A DNA stretch of 64,000 nt from Muribaculaceae bacterium. Its GTDB lineage: Bacteria > Bacteroidota > Bacteroidia > Bacteroidales > Muribaculaceae. The stretch covers positions 62,001 through 126,000 of the forward strand of contig JAFQSX010000017.1 of NCBI GenBank assembly GCA_017409345.1. Direction: 5' to 3'. Under the pieces are notes generated by a model. The model was not told where the DNA came from. It saw nothing but the letters and a program-made list of their open reading frames with translations, and searched no databases. This document shows, in pieces, positions 36,532 through 44,607 of the stretch. Position 1 is the stretch's first letter; every line of letters starts with the position of its first letter. A program made the position numbers and the translations under genes.

Positions 36532-36599
36532 TATTTTAAAGATTATTTAAAGATATGCGTAAAAACAACTAATTTTTTAGTTATAAAATAAATAGTGTT

Positions 36600-38447
36600 A
36601 TGTTAGAGAAAACCAATGTTAAAGTTCTCGACAAAGTAGTCGTGAGATTTTCGGGTGACTCGGGCGATGGCATGCAACTTGCCGGGAATATTTTCACCAA
36701 TATTTCAGCCGGCATCGGCAACCAAGTATCCACTTTCCCCGACTACCCAGCCGAAATTCGTGCACCACAAGGTTCATTAAGTGGTGTTTCAGGATTCCAA
36801 GTAAGTGTAGGCACAGGTGTATATACTCCAGGCGACCAAGCCGACGTGTTAATCGCAATGAACCCTGCGGCATTAAAACAAAATGTAAAATTCTTGAAGC
36901 CTAACGGCGTTATTATCGTTGATATTGATTCATTCAAAGAGTCGGACCTCAAGAAGGCACTTTTTGAAACAGATGAACCATTCAAAGAACTCGGCATCAC
37001 TGCTCAAGTGCTTGAAGTTCCCGTCACTTCTATGACAAAGAACGCACTTGCTGATAGTGGTCTCGACAACAAATCAATGCTCAAATGTCGCAACATCTTC
37101 GCTCTTGGGCTTGTTTGCTGGCTCTTTGATCGTCCACTCGAAAGTGCGCTTCACCACTTAAAAACTAAATTTGCGAAAAAACCGGCTATTTACGAAGCTA
37201 ACGCAAAGGTTATCCAAGCAGGCTACGACTATGGTCACAATATTCACGCATCGGTATCAACCTATCGCATCGAATCAGATGAAATCAAACCGGGTGTATA
37301 TACCGACATCAATGGCAACACTGCCACTGCTTGGGGATTGATTATGGCATCAGAAAAATCAGGTCGTCCTCTTTTCCTCGGCAGTTACCCTATCACTCCT
37401 GCTACCGATATTCTTCACGAACTTGCCAAGCGCAAAGACCTCGGCGTGAAAGCGTGTCAAATGGAAGATGAAATTGCCGGTGTTTGTTCGGCTATCGGTG
37501 CATCTTTTGCAGGAAACCTTGCCGTAACTTCTACATCTGGTCCCGGGCTTGCATTGAAGAGCGAAGGTATAGGCCTTGCCGTAATGGCTGAATTGCCTCT
37601 CGTGGTCATCGATGTGCAACGTGGTGGTCCTTCAACAGGTCTTCCTACTAAAACCGAGCAAACCGACTTGATGCAGGCACTATATGGTCGCAATGGCGAA
37701 TGTCCGCTTGCTGTTGTTGCACCTGCCACTCCTACCGACTGCTTCACCATGGCTTTTGAAGCATGTCGCATAGCAGTAGAACACATGACTCCTGTCGTAT
37801 TGCTCACCGACGCATTCATTGGCAACGGCTCATCGGCTTGGCGCATTCCCGAAGCAGATGAATATCCCGAAATCAAGCCCAATTACGTTCCCGAAGAATT
37901 AAAGGGTAATTGGAAACCATATATCCGCGACGAAAAGACCAAAGTACGCTATTGGGCAATTCCCGGCACTGAAGGTCTTGCACATCGTCTTGGCGGCCTT
38001 GAAAAAGATGCAGTGACAAGTGCAATATCTACCGACCCCATCAACCACGAAAAGATGGTTTACACTCGCAAAGAGAAAATCGAACGCATTGCCGACAACA
38101 TTCCAGCTCTCGAAGTGAGCCACAATGTTGATGCCGACACCTTGCTCGTTGGTTGGGGCGGCACTTTCGGACACCTCTACACTGCAGCCGAAGAGCTCAA
38201 CAAAGATAGCAAACCCATTGCATTCGCTCACTTCCGCTACATCAACCCACTTCCTGCCAATACTGCCGAAGTGTTTGCTAAATACCGTCGTGTGATTGTA
38301 GCCGAACTCAACACCGGTCAATTTGCCGACTATCTACAAAGCAAATTCCCCGAAGTGAAATTTGAACGCATTAATAAAGTTCAAGGTCAACCATTCCTCG
38401 TGAAAGAAGTAATTGATGGTGTAACTAAAATTATGGAGGGCAAATAA
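36600..38447 (+). CDS. korA: 2-oxoacid:ferredoxin oxidoreductase, alpha (gamma-alpha fused) subunit
   Basis: 615 residues. Domain order is gamma then alpha. The gamma part (about 1-190) has VVRFSGDSGDGMQLAGNIFT and YPAEIRAPQGSLSGVSGFQV. The pyrimidine-binding part (about 225-440) has FLGSYPITPATDILHELAK, QMEDEIAGVCSAIGASFAGN and TSTSGPGLALKSEGIGLAVM, and a C-terminal transketolase-like domain follows (about 480-615). With KorB it converts 2-oxoglutarate plus CoA to succinyl-CoA while reducing ferredoxin, in the reductive or low-potential branch of central metabolism. The beta-subunit gene begins after 2 nt. The 2-oxoglutarate preference is inferred from similarity to Bacteroidetes KorA; other 2-oxoacids are possible. 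Confidence 0.93.
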   Translation: MLEKTNVKVLDKVVVRFSGDSGDGMQLAGNIFTNISAGIGNQVSTFPDYPAEIRAPQGSLSGVSGFQVSVGTGVYTPGDQADVLIAMNPAALKQNVKFLKPNGVIIVDIDSFKESDLKKALFETDEPFKELGITAQVLEVPVTSMTKNALADSGLDNKSMLKCRNIFALGLVCWLFDRPLESALHHLKTKFAKKPAIYEANAKVIQAGYDYGHNIHASVSTYRIESDEIKPGVYTDINGNTATAWGLIMASEKSGRPLFLGSYPITPATDILHELAKRKDLGVKACQMEDEIAGVCSAIGASFAGNLAVTSTSGPGLALKSEGIGLAVMAELPLVVIDVQRGGPSTGLPTKTEQTDLMQALYGRNGECPLAVVAPATPTDCFTMAFEACRIAVEHMTPVVLLTDAFIGNGSSAWRIPEADEYPEIKPNYVPEELKGNWKPYIRDEKTKVRYWAIPGTEGLAHRLGGLEKDAVTSAISTDPINHEKMVYTRKEKIERIADNIPALEVSHNVDADTLLVGWGGTFGHLYTAAEELNKDSKPIAFAHFRYINPLPANTAEVFAKYRRVIVAELNTGQFADYLQSKFPEVKFERINKVQGQPFLVKEVIDGVTKIMEGK

Positions 38448-38449
38448 TC

Positions 38450-39463
38450 ATGGAAGAAACAAAATATACAGCAGCCAATTATAAGAGCGATCAATCAGTG
38501 CGTTGGTGTCCCGGTTGTGGCGATCACGCGATTCTCAACTCGCTCCACAAAGCAATGGCAACCGTGGGAGTGGCTCCTCACATGACAGCCGTAATATCAG
38601 GTATCGGTTGTAGTTCACGCCTACCCTACTATATGAACACATACGGCTTCCACACCATCCATGGTCGTGCGGCAGCAATCGCTACCGGCTTCAAAGTAGC
38701 CAACCCCGAAATGACTGTGTGGCAAATATCGGGCGACGGCGACGGATTGGCCATTGGTGGTAACCACTTCATTCATGCAGTGCGTCGCAACATCGACATC
38801 AACATGATGTTGCTCAACAATAAAATCTATGGTTTGACAAAGGGACAATATTCGCCCACAAGCGACCGTGGTTTCGTGTCAAAATCATCACCCTACGGCA
38901 CTACCGAAGACCCATTTATCCCTGCCGAATTAGTATTTGGCGCTCGTGGCAACTTCTTCGCTCGTAGCATCGACGTGGAACTCGCCACAACTCAAGAGGT
39001 GATGGTTGCAGCAGCTCGTCACAAAGGGGCTTCAGTGGTTGAAATATTGCAAAACTGTGTGATTTTCAATCATGGTATTCACAACTACATCACCGATAAA
39101 GAATTCCGTGCCGACCGCACTATCCACCTTCGCCATGGAGAAAAGATGATTTTCGGCAAAGAGCAAAATATGGGTATCGTGCAAGACGGTTTCCTATTGA
39201 AAGCCGTTGAGATAGGCAAAGATGGCTATACTATTGACGATGTGCTCGTTCACGACGCTCATTGCCAAAGCAACCTCCTCCACCAACAATTAGCAATGAT
39301 GGACGGCTATGACCTCCCATTGGCAGTAGGTGTGATTCGCGATGTTGAAGGCTTGACCTACAACGAAGAGATCGACAAACAAATCGCCGAAGTGCGCGCA
39401 AAGAAAAACTTCTCATCACTCCGCGACATGATCCTCGCCGGCGAAACCTGGGAAGTAAAATAA
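38450..39463 (+). CDS. korB: 2-oxoacid:ferredoxin oxidoreductase, beta subunit (TPP-binding)
   Basis: 337 residues. WCPGCGDHAIL (19-29) carries two of the Fe-S cysteines; GIGCSSRLPYYMNTYGFHT (about 51-69) continues the fold. The thiamine pyrophosphate and Mg2+ motif is GDGDGLAIGGNHF through NNKIYGLTKGQYS (about 97-146). Partner of KorA, 2 nt downstream, so translation is coupled. It holds the catalytic TPP and the [4Fe-4S] cluster and passes electrons to ferredoxin. The operon ends at a strong hairpin (39532-39561). Confidence 0.95.
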   Translation: MEETKYTAANYKSDQSVRWCPGCGDHAILNSLHKAMATVGVAPHMTAVISGIGCSSRLPYYMNTYGFHTIHGRAAAIATGFKVANPEMTVWQISGDGDGLAIGGNHFIHAVRRNIDINMMLLNNKIYGLTKGQYSPTSDRGFVSKSSPYGTTEDPFIPAELVFGARGNFFARSIDVELATTQEVMVAAARHKGASVVEILQNCVIFNHGIHNYITDKEFRADRTIHLRHGEKMIFGKEQNMGIVQDGFLLKAVEIGKDGYTIDDVLVHDAHCQSNLLHQQLAMMDGYDLPLAVGVIRDVEGLTYNEEIDKQIAEVRAKKNFSSLRDMILAGETWEVK

Positions 39464-39531
39464 AAAAGTAAAAAGGGAAAAGGAGAAAGGAAAAATTCCT
39501 TTATTACAACAAAAGTTCCCCCACTATACAG

Positions 39532-39561
39532 CGCGAGCATCGCCAAAAGGCAATGCTCGCG
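39532..39561 (+). terminator. Terminator of korAB (shared with the convergent SUMF1-like gene)
   Basis: CGCGAGCATcGCC pairs with GGCaATGCTCGCG around AAAA, a 13-position stem; TGTTTATATT follows. Confidence 0.8.
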
Positions 39562-39583
39562 TGTTTATATTATCAAATATAGA

Positions 39584-40540
39584 CTATTCAGCATCGTGAG
39601 CAAGCCTAAATCCTAATTCACAAAAAACGAGATTTGAATAAGACTCTGTTCTACGAGATATCCTACAATCTCTTGCAGTATCAATCATACTTCCTCCTCG
39701 TATCACTAGATTTTCAATTGATCTACTTTGATTATCTGAAGACATTAAAGAATATCCTTTTATCTCATCACTACACCATTCCCACACATTACCACTCATA
39801 TCATATATTCCTAGTTCATTTGGCAATTTCGTTCCTACCTCATGAGGTTTCAAAAAGAGAACTACTCCCCATGAAGATTCTATTGTATCTGTCGCAGCAT
39901 TTCCTTTATACCATGCAACTTTTTCTATATCATCACTTCCTGCATACTTATAACCCTTTGAACGACAACCACCACGAGCAGCGTATTCCCATTCGGCTTC
40001 AGTCGGCAATCGATAATTCTTTCCGGTTATAGCATTTAATCGCGGGATAAAGTGTTGATCTATTTTATTTTTTGAGACTAAAAATACTGGATATTTATCG
40101 CCTTCTATATAATGCCGGCTATAATAAACCATTAGATCTGAAGAAGTCCTCTTTGCATACTCAAACTCTTGCCACCATGGTCTAAGGATTGCATCATGCG
40201 TTTCTTTTTCCATATACGTACCATCGGCGGCAGGTCCTTCATAATTCATTACATACTGCCACAGTTCCTGCGTCACTTCATATTTACCAATATAATACGA
40301 ATCTAATGCTACTTTATGAACTGGTAATTCATTAATATAGTAATTGTCTTGTTCTGGAGTCGCACCCATCATAAAGGATCCTCCTTGCACAAAAACCAAC
40401 TGGTCATTATTAATATTAGCAATTACATCTAACTCCTTATTATTCTTTTCGCATTTTGGTTCGTCTTCCTCACACGAGGTTATTACCCCAAATGCTAATA
40501 CAATGATAAGCAAGTATGTAAATTTCATCAGTTTACTCAT
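39584..40540 (-). CDS. SUMF1/formylglycine-generating-enzyme-like lipoprotein
   Basis: 318 residues from the ATG at 40540 (MSKLMKFTYLLIIV), or 314 from the ATG at 40528. Either start gives a lipoprotein signal with lipobox GVITSC. The frame is open further upstream, but that stretch has no signal and would bury the leader. The SUMF1 fold is clear: VQGGSFMMGATPEQ, ELPVHKVALDSYYIGKYEVT, YRLPTEAEWEYAARGG, GIYDMSGNVWEWCSDE, VIRGGSM and a final ELGFRLA. The paired copper-binding active-site cysteines of true formylglycine-generating enzymes are not evident, so it is probably a non-enzymatic surface or periplasmic member. Many of these assist type IX secretion (GldK/GldJ-like) or gliding-type complexes; that link is only a family-level guess. 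Confidence 0.8.
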   Translation of the reverse strand: MSKLMKFTYLLIIVLAFGVITSCEEDEPKCEKNNKELDVIANINNDQLVFVQGGSFMMGATPEQDNYYINELPVHKVALDSYYIGKYEVTQELWQYVMNYEGPAADGTYMEKETHDAILRPWWQEFEYAKRTSSDLMVYYSRHYIEGDKYPVFLVSKNKIDQHFIPRLNAITGKNYRLPTEAEWEYAARGGCRSKGYKYAGSDDIEKVAWYKGNAATDTIESSWGVVLFLKPHEVGTKLPNELGIYDMSGNVWEWCSDEIKGYSLMSSDNQSRSIENLVIRGGSMIDTARDCRISRRTESYSNLVFCELGFRLAHDAE

Positions 40541-40641
40541 ATTTGGTTCTACATAAATTTTACAACTACGATTTAACATCCTCATCATCACAAAGGTAAT
40601 GAATATTTCTTGTAATGCAATTATATAACTATAATTTATTG

Positions 40642-40663
40642 CATTGCGTAAAAATACGCAATG
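40642..40663. repeat. Palindrome upstream of the SUMF1-like lipoprotein gene
   Basis: CATTGCGTA - AAAA - TACGCAATG: perfect 9-bp arms, about 100 bp upstream of the lipoprotein start. No U-run follows on the lipoprotein's strand. TGCGTAAAA is repeated again at 40667-40675. It may be an operator for a dimeric regulator or part of a promoter-proximal structure. Confidence 0.5.
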
Positions 40664-40860
40664 GACTGCGTAAAATGTAATGACAGGTGCAAAATCACTG
40701 ATATTCACACACTAACGATTCTTTCAGAATCGAGCCCGGACTCTTTTGTTCCGGTCATATCCACTTTGTGACTATACCCGGCTACGCAAAAATCTATCCC
40801 ATGGGATTGATTTTTTTAAGACATAACAAAATTTATGGAGATGCCCTTAATTTATGATTT

Positions 40861-40917
40861 TCACCATCTATCGCACAAAAGTGTGAAATTTCTCACACAA
40901 ACATGGGGATAGATGGT
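40861..40917 (-). terminator. Long inverted repeat at the end of the beta-flower-like gene
   Basis: CACCATCTATC (40861-40871) and GATAGATGGTG (40907-40917) pair perfectly, extended by AAAAT/ATTTT-like flanks. They enclose a smaller GTGTGA/TCACAC hairpin (near 40880-40898). The structure lies just past the stop of the gene at 40927, so a terminator with a nested loop is likely. Confidence 0.6.
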
Positions 40918-40926
40918 GATTTTGTC

Positions 40927-41352
40927 TTACCAAATATCAAACATTCCATATAGATACACTGCGGCGGCGACCGATTGGGGGACGTTGTTCACGCGACCTA
41001 TCTGTGAGCCACTACGATTGTAGATATAACTGCCCGATACTCGGCCAATAAATGAGCCGGAACGGTCATAATATCTATCACCACTACCATAACCCAGATA
41101 ACTGCCACTACGATCATAATATCGGCCTCCACTCACATATCCCATATAACTACCACTGCGGTCATAAAATCTATCGCCATTGACATTACCCACGTATGAA
41201 CCCGACCGATTATATAATCGTCCATTCTCATATCGGCCCATCAAAGAGCCCGAACTATTATACATCTGTTGTGCAAGCCCTTCAGTAGGCAACCACATCA
41301 TCAACAATGTAAATATTGTTACAATGCACTTATTAAAGATTCCTTTTTTCAT
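40927..41352 (-). CDS. Secreted protein of six tandem 16-residue repeats (beta-flower-like)
   Basis: 141 residues from the ATG at 41352; an ATG 27 nt earlier lies inside the promoter and is discounted. Signal peptide at about 1-28 (IVTIFTLLMMWLPTEGLAQQ). Then exactly six units of 16 residues, of the form Y-(D/N)-R-S-G-S-x-x-G-x-(V/Y)-x-x-G-x-R: YNRSGSYVGNVNGDRF, YDRSGSYMGYVSGGRY and so on, ending with IYNRSGSQIGRVNN. Such Tyr/Gly repeats are named 4-fold or 5-fold beta-flower proteins in Bacteroidales. Each unit should form a beta-hairpin, closing into a small barrel-like disk. Function is unknown; secretion suggests envelope or extracellular binding. It has a fully consensus promoter. Confidence 0.8.
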   Translation of the reverse strand: MKKGIFNKCIVTIFTLLMMWLPTEGLAQQMYNSSGSLMGRYENGRLYNRSGSYVGNVNGDRFYDRSGSYMGYVSGGRYYDRSGSYLGYGSGDRYYDRSGSFIGRVSGSYIYNRSGSQIGRVNNVPQSVAAAVYLYGMFDIW

Positions 41353-41378
41353 AGCAAACTTTTTTGATTTATCTATCA

Positions 41379-41410
41379 CAAAGATATTTAATTAAGTCGA
41401 TTTTCACAAA
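41379..41410 (-). promoter_or_regulatory. Promoter of the beta-flower-like gene
   Basis: TTTG (41407-41410), 20 nt, TATCTTTG (41379-41386) on the minus strand, full consensus. It overlaps the upstream ATG at 41377-41379 and so supports the start at 41352, about 20 nt after the expected transcription start. Confidence 0.8.
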
Positions 41411-41437
41411 AGATTTTCAACTAATCAAAACATGGGT

Positions 41438-41469
41438 GTTGTGAGAAATAAAAAAAAGTTGTACCTTTG
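41438..41469 (+). promoter_or_regulatory. Promoter of the SRP RNA gene
   Basis: GTTG (41438-41441), 20 nt, TACCTTTG (41462-41469), then the RNA begins about 6 nt later. Perfect consensus, back to back with the promoter of the divergent beta-flower-like gene. Confidence 0.85.
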
Positions 41470-41474
41470 CAGTC

Positions 41475-41571
41475 GGGTAAGTCCTATACGACCAGCTCCC
41501 TGGGAACTCCGTCAGGTCTTGATCGAAGCAGCGGTACCAGGTCGTAGCGGTGCGATGTAGTAAGCTTACCC
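41475..41571 (+). ncRNA. ffs: Small bacterial signal recognition particle RNA (4.5S)
   Basis: About 97 nt closed by GGGTAAG (41475-41481) with CTTACCC (41565-41571), followed by TTTTTT. The Ffh-binding domain IV is visible: GTCAGG on the 5' side (41511-41516) and AGCAGC on the 3' side (41527-41532), the conserved asymmetric loop. GTCCTATACGACC and GGTCGTAGCGG continue the helix. The terminal loop between them reads UCUUGAUCGA rather than the usual GGAA tetraloop capped by UCC/GGA. With Ffh it targets ribosomes making membrane proteins to FtsY. Confidence 0.9.
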
Positions 41572-41608
41572 TTTTTTCATGCCCACACATTCCCTCATTA
41601 TATACACA

Positions 41609-41635
41609 AAAGCCACCTCGCAATGGGGTGGCTTT
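41609..41635. terminator. Terminator between ffs and argF'
   Basis: AAAGCCACC (41609-41617) and GGTGGCTTT (41627-41635) form a 9-bp stem. It can end the minus-strand argF' transcript and back up the SRP RNA end. Confidence 0.75.
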
Positions 41636-41658
41636 ACTCTTATATGATTATATATATA

Positions 41659-42615
41659 TTATTGCAATCCTTCAAGAATGCGTTTCAATACCACTTGTGC
41701 CGAGATTTCACGATTGGCTGCTTCGGGAATCACAAGTGAACGAGGAGATTCTATTACATCATCACTCACAATCATGTTGCGACGCACAGGCAAACAGTGC
41801 ATAAAGAATGCATTGTTGGTCAATGCCATTTTTTCAGTGGTGATGGTCCAACTACGGTCGGTCGAAAGAACTTTTCCATAATTGGGATCAGCGTATGCAC
41901 TCCAGTTCTTTGCATACACAAAGTCGGCACCTTCAAGGGCTTTATCTTGATCATATTCCACACGAGCATTACCTACAAATTCAGGCGCAAGTTCATACCC
42001 CTTGGGGTGTGTAATCACAAAGTCATAATCGGTAGCATTCATCCACTCGGCAAATGAATTAGGCACGGCTTGAGGCAATGCCTTGGGATGAGGAGCCCAT
42101 GTCAACACTACCTTTGGGCGAGCCACCGTTTTATGTTCCTCAATAGTGATGAGGTCGGCAAACGATTGCAATGGATGGCGAGTGGCTGCTTCCATTGAGA
42201 ATACCGGACGGCCCGAATATTTAATAAATTGGGATATTATTTTTTCTTCATAGTCATCGGTTTTTGATTCAAAGCGAGCAAATGAACGCACTCCGATAAC
42301 ATCACAATAGCAGCCCATTACAGGAATCGCTTCAAGAAGATGTTCGGGTTTATCGCCATCCATAATCACGCCACGCTCTGTTTCTAATTTCCATGCGCCT
42401 TGATTTACATCAAGAACAATCACATTCATTCCAAGATTCAAGGCAGCCTTTTGTGTACTCAAACGTGTGCGAAGTGATGAATTAAAAAATATCATCAAAA
42501 GAGTTTTGTTTTCACCAAGATGTTTATATGCAAAACGATTAGCTTTCACTTCAAGAGCCTCTTTCACTGCATCTTGAAGATTGCCTATGTCATTAACTGT
42601 TGTAAAATTTCTCAT
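41659..42615 (-). CDS. argF': N-succinylornithine carbamoyltransferase
   Basis: 318 residues. The carbamoyl phosphate site is FFNSSLRTRLSTQKAA (43-58), and the ornithine-binding end is HCLPVRRNMIVSDDVI. FMHCLP and the DGDKPEHLLEA loop are the features of the Bacteroidetes acyl-ornithine enzyme. The residue that separates succinyl from acetyl substrate use is Pro90 here (GDKP, counted from the ATG), as in the Bacteroides fragilis enzyme; acetyl-using relatives have Glu at that place. It makes N-succinylcitrulline for arginine synthesis in the cytosol. No other arg genes are near. An imperfect promoter-like TAACTTGC lies on the minus strand about 30 nt upstream. Confidence 0.93.
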   Translation of the reverse strand: MRNFTTVNDIGNLQDAVKEALEVKANRFAYKHLGENKTLLMIFFNSSLRTRLSTQKAALNLGMNVIVLDVNQGAWKLETERGVIMDGDKPEHLLEAIPVMGCYCDVIGVRSFARFESKTDDYEEKIISQFIKYSGRPVFSMEAATRHPLQSFADLITIEEHKTVARPKVVLTWAPHPKALPQAVPNSFAEWMNATDYDFVITHPKGYELAPEFVGNARVEYDQDKALEGADFVYAKNWSAYADPNYGKVLSTDRSWTITTEKMALTNNAFFMHCLPVRRNMIVSDDVIESPRSLVIPEAANREISAQVVLKRILEGLQ

Positions 42616-42690
42616 TCTTATTATGTTTTTTCAAATATGGGTGCAAGTTACGCAATAAATTTGGATTACGAGCAATAATATGGATAGTTT

Positions 42691-42717
42691 CACCATTTCA
42701 CAAATAATTAAATGGTG
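42691..42717 (-). terminator. Hairpin after the histidine kinase gene
   Basis: CACCATTT (42691-42698) and AAATGGTG (42710-42717) form an 8-bp stem about 28 nt past the kinase stop. It has no U-run, so it is a weak candidate. Confidence 0.4.
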
Positions 42718-42744
42718 AGATAATTGACTTTCCTCTGATGTGGA

Positions 42745-43932
42745 TTAGTCACAAAGTGGCACTTCGATGCGGAAAGTTGTCCCAACTCCGGGTTCAGAAG
42801 CGAGGACAAAGATGCGTCCCGAGTGGTATTGTTCGATAATGCGCTTGGCAAGAGTTAATCCGAGCCCCCAACCTCGTTTTTTAGTTGTATATCCCGGATT
42901 AAATATCGTTTTGAAGTTTTTACGCGAAAGACCTTTTCCCGTATCGGCAACTTCTATATACCCTTTACCCTTTTCGGTTCCTGTCGTAACGGTAATCGAC
43001 CCTGAGCCCTCCATTGCATCAACGGCATTTTTAATAAGATTTTCCATTACCCATTCAAAGAGTGGAGTTGAAGCCATCACAGGTATCGCACCATTACAGG
43101 TATTTATAGTCAAAACGATGCGAGAAGATATGCGCGATGCCATATATGACGATGCATGAGTTACTACATCATTGAGATTTTCCGACTCCATCTGCGGTTT
43201 GGACCCGATTTTTGAGAATCGTGATGCGATTGTACTCAAGCGTTGCACATCTTTATTCATTTCAGCCACTGTTTCAGCATCTACACCAAGACTTTCCATA
43301 AGTTCCATCCATGCCATAAGCGATGAGATGGGTGTACCTAGTTGATGTGCCGTCTCTTTTGATAACCCTACCCACACTTTATTTTGCTCGGCAGTCTTGG
43401 TCGATGTAACTGCAAAATACACCACCGCGATAAATGCCAACATCACAAGCAACTGAATATATGGATAATAACTCAACTGCTTTAACAATGTAGAATCTTC
43501 ATAATAAAGATGTTGATTGCTCCCTTTGTCTATTTCAATGTGAATCACATTTGAAGAGTTTCGCAAATCGGCCAATTTCTCATTTAGATAAGCCTCATTA
43601 GCCTCCGATAGATACATCGGGTTAAGCGAATCAATCGGTTCGGGCAAAGTAAAATTACTATGTGACAATATTGTCCCTGCATCATCAGTGAGCAATACCG
43701 GTATAGTGTGATTGCGATTGATAATACTAAACAAGAAATCAACATCAGTACCCGATTGCTGCGTAATCATCTCTTTCGTGGCATCAGCCCAAATTTCCAT
43801 GCGCTCACGCTCTTGCTTGGAAAGGTCATCTACAAGATTATTGAAAAAATACAAAAATATTGCCACGACAACCACTGCAATCACAAGAAAGGTGATTTTT
43901 CCATATCGGCGTATGTCATAAATATTTGCCAT
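42745..43932 (-). CDS. Membrane sensor histidine kinase
   Basis: 395 residues: membrane helix 1 (about 13-31), a periplasmic sensor loop (about 32-156), membrane helix 2 (about 157-176), a dimerisation domain with H196 in KETAHQLGTPISSLMAW, and an ATPase domain with the N box ENLIKNAVDAME, G1 box DTGKGLS and G2 box GWGLGLTLAKRI. It autophosphorylates at H196 and needs a response regulator, but none is encoded nearby, so it is an orphan. The signal is unknown. On the minus strand TAAATTTG (43972-43979) is its likely -7 element, inside the divergent promoter region shared with the thiamine genes. Confidence 0.93.
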   Translation of the reverse strand: MANIYDIRRYGKITFLVIAVVVVAIFLYFFNNLVDDLSKQERERMEIWADATKEMITQQSGTDVDFLFSIINRNHTIPVLLTDDAGTILSHSNFTLPEPIDSLNPMYLSEANEAYLNEKLADLRNSSNVIHIEIDKGSNQHLYYEDSTLLKQLSYYPYIQLLVMLAFIAVVYFAVTSTKTAEQNKVWVGLSKETAHQLGTPISSLMAWMELMESLGVDAETVAEMNKDVQRLSTIASRFSKIGSKPQMESENLNDVVTHASSYMASRISSRIVLTINTCNGAIPVMASTPLFEWVMENLIKNAVDAMEGSGSITVTTGTEKGKGYIEVADTGKGLSRKNFKTIFNPGYTTKKRGWGLGLTLAKRIIEQYHSGRIFVLASEPGVGTTFRIEVPLCD

Positions 43933-43971
43933 TAATATTAAAACGAGCGATGTTGATGATTATTATAACTG

Positions 43972-44007
43972 CAAATTTAGATAAAAGTAAGTAATTTACT
44001 ACCTTTG
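43972..44007. promoter_or_regulatory. Closely packed divergent -7 elements (kinase / thiamine genes)
   Basis: TAAATTTG on the minus strand (43972-43979) faces away from TACCTTTG on the plus strand (44000-44007). The two core promoters lie within 36 bp, so polymerase binding for one may exclude the other. The plus-strand element overlaps an upstream ATG at 44005 and so fixes the transporter start at 44029. Confidence 0.6.
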
Positions 44008-44028
44008 TTGTTGATTTTTTACTACACA

Positions 44029-44607
44029 ATGGAATATTTAGAAATAATCGGCACAATAGTGGGTCTGATTTACCTATGGTTCGAATATCACGCAAGCATC
44101 TACTTGTGGGTGGCGAGCATTGTGATGCCTTTAATCTACATTTTCATTTATCACGATGCCGGATTGTATGCCGACATGGGAATTAACATTTACTACGTTA
44201 TCGCTTCGATTTACGGCATTATTTGTTGGCGATGGGGAATTAGTCGCAAAAACAAAAAGAACGCAAGCACGGAGCTTAAAATCGTCCACACTCCCACTTC
44301 GCGCATCACCCCACTAAGCATCATTTCTATCGTCCTCACTTTTGCCATTGCATATATCCTCATCACTTTCACCGATAGCAATGTGCCATGGTGGGATAGT
44401 GTCACTACCTCATTGAGCATAGTGGCGATGTGGATGATGGCTCGCAAATATATTGAGCAGTGGTGGGTGTGGATTGTGGTCGATGTGATTAGTGCCGGTC
44501 TTTATGTTTATAAAGAATTATTTTTCACTGCGGGATTATATGCTCTCTATGCGATAATAGCATATTTTGGTTACAAGAAATGGAAAGAATTGATGCTCAC
44601 ACAATGA
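44029..44607 (+). CDS. pnuT: PnuC-fold vitamin transporter, probably thiamine (PnuT)
   Basis: 192 residues from the ATG at 44029; the ATG 24 nt earlier falls inside the -7 element. Seven predicted membrane helices with PnuC-family signals: EIIGTIVGLIYLWFEYHASI near the start, WVASIVMPLIYIFIYHDAGLYADMG-type segment (parts YHDAGLYADM), NIYYVIASIYGIICW, and QWWVWIVVDVISAGLYVYK. The next gene, thiamine pyrophosphokinase, overlaps by 4 nt, the arrangement known for PnuT, which takes up thiamine and relies on intracellular phosphorylation to trap it. Nicotinamide riboside is the alternative substrate of the fold. No TPP riboswitch is visible upstream. Confidence 0.85.
   Translation: MEYLEIIGTIVGLIYLWFEYHASIYLWVASIVMPLIYIFIYHDAGLYADMGINIYYVIASIYGIICWRWGISRKNKKNASTELKIVHTPTSRITPLSIISIVLTFAIAYILITFTDSNVPWWDSVTTSLSIVAMWMMARKYIEQWWVWIVVDVISAGLYVYKELFFTAGLYALYAIIAYFGYKKWKELMLTQ

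Noticed and set aside
43933..44030. TPP riboswitch in front of the thiamine transporter and kinase
   Set aside because: The space is under 100 bp, contains a divergent promoter and has no thi-box-like conserved segments.
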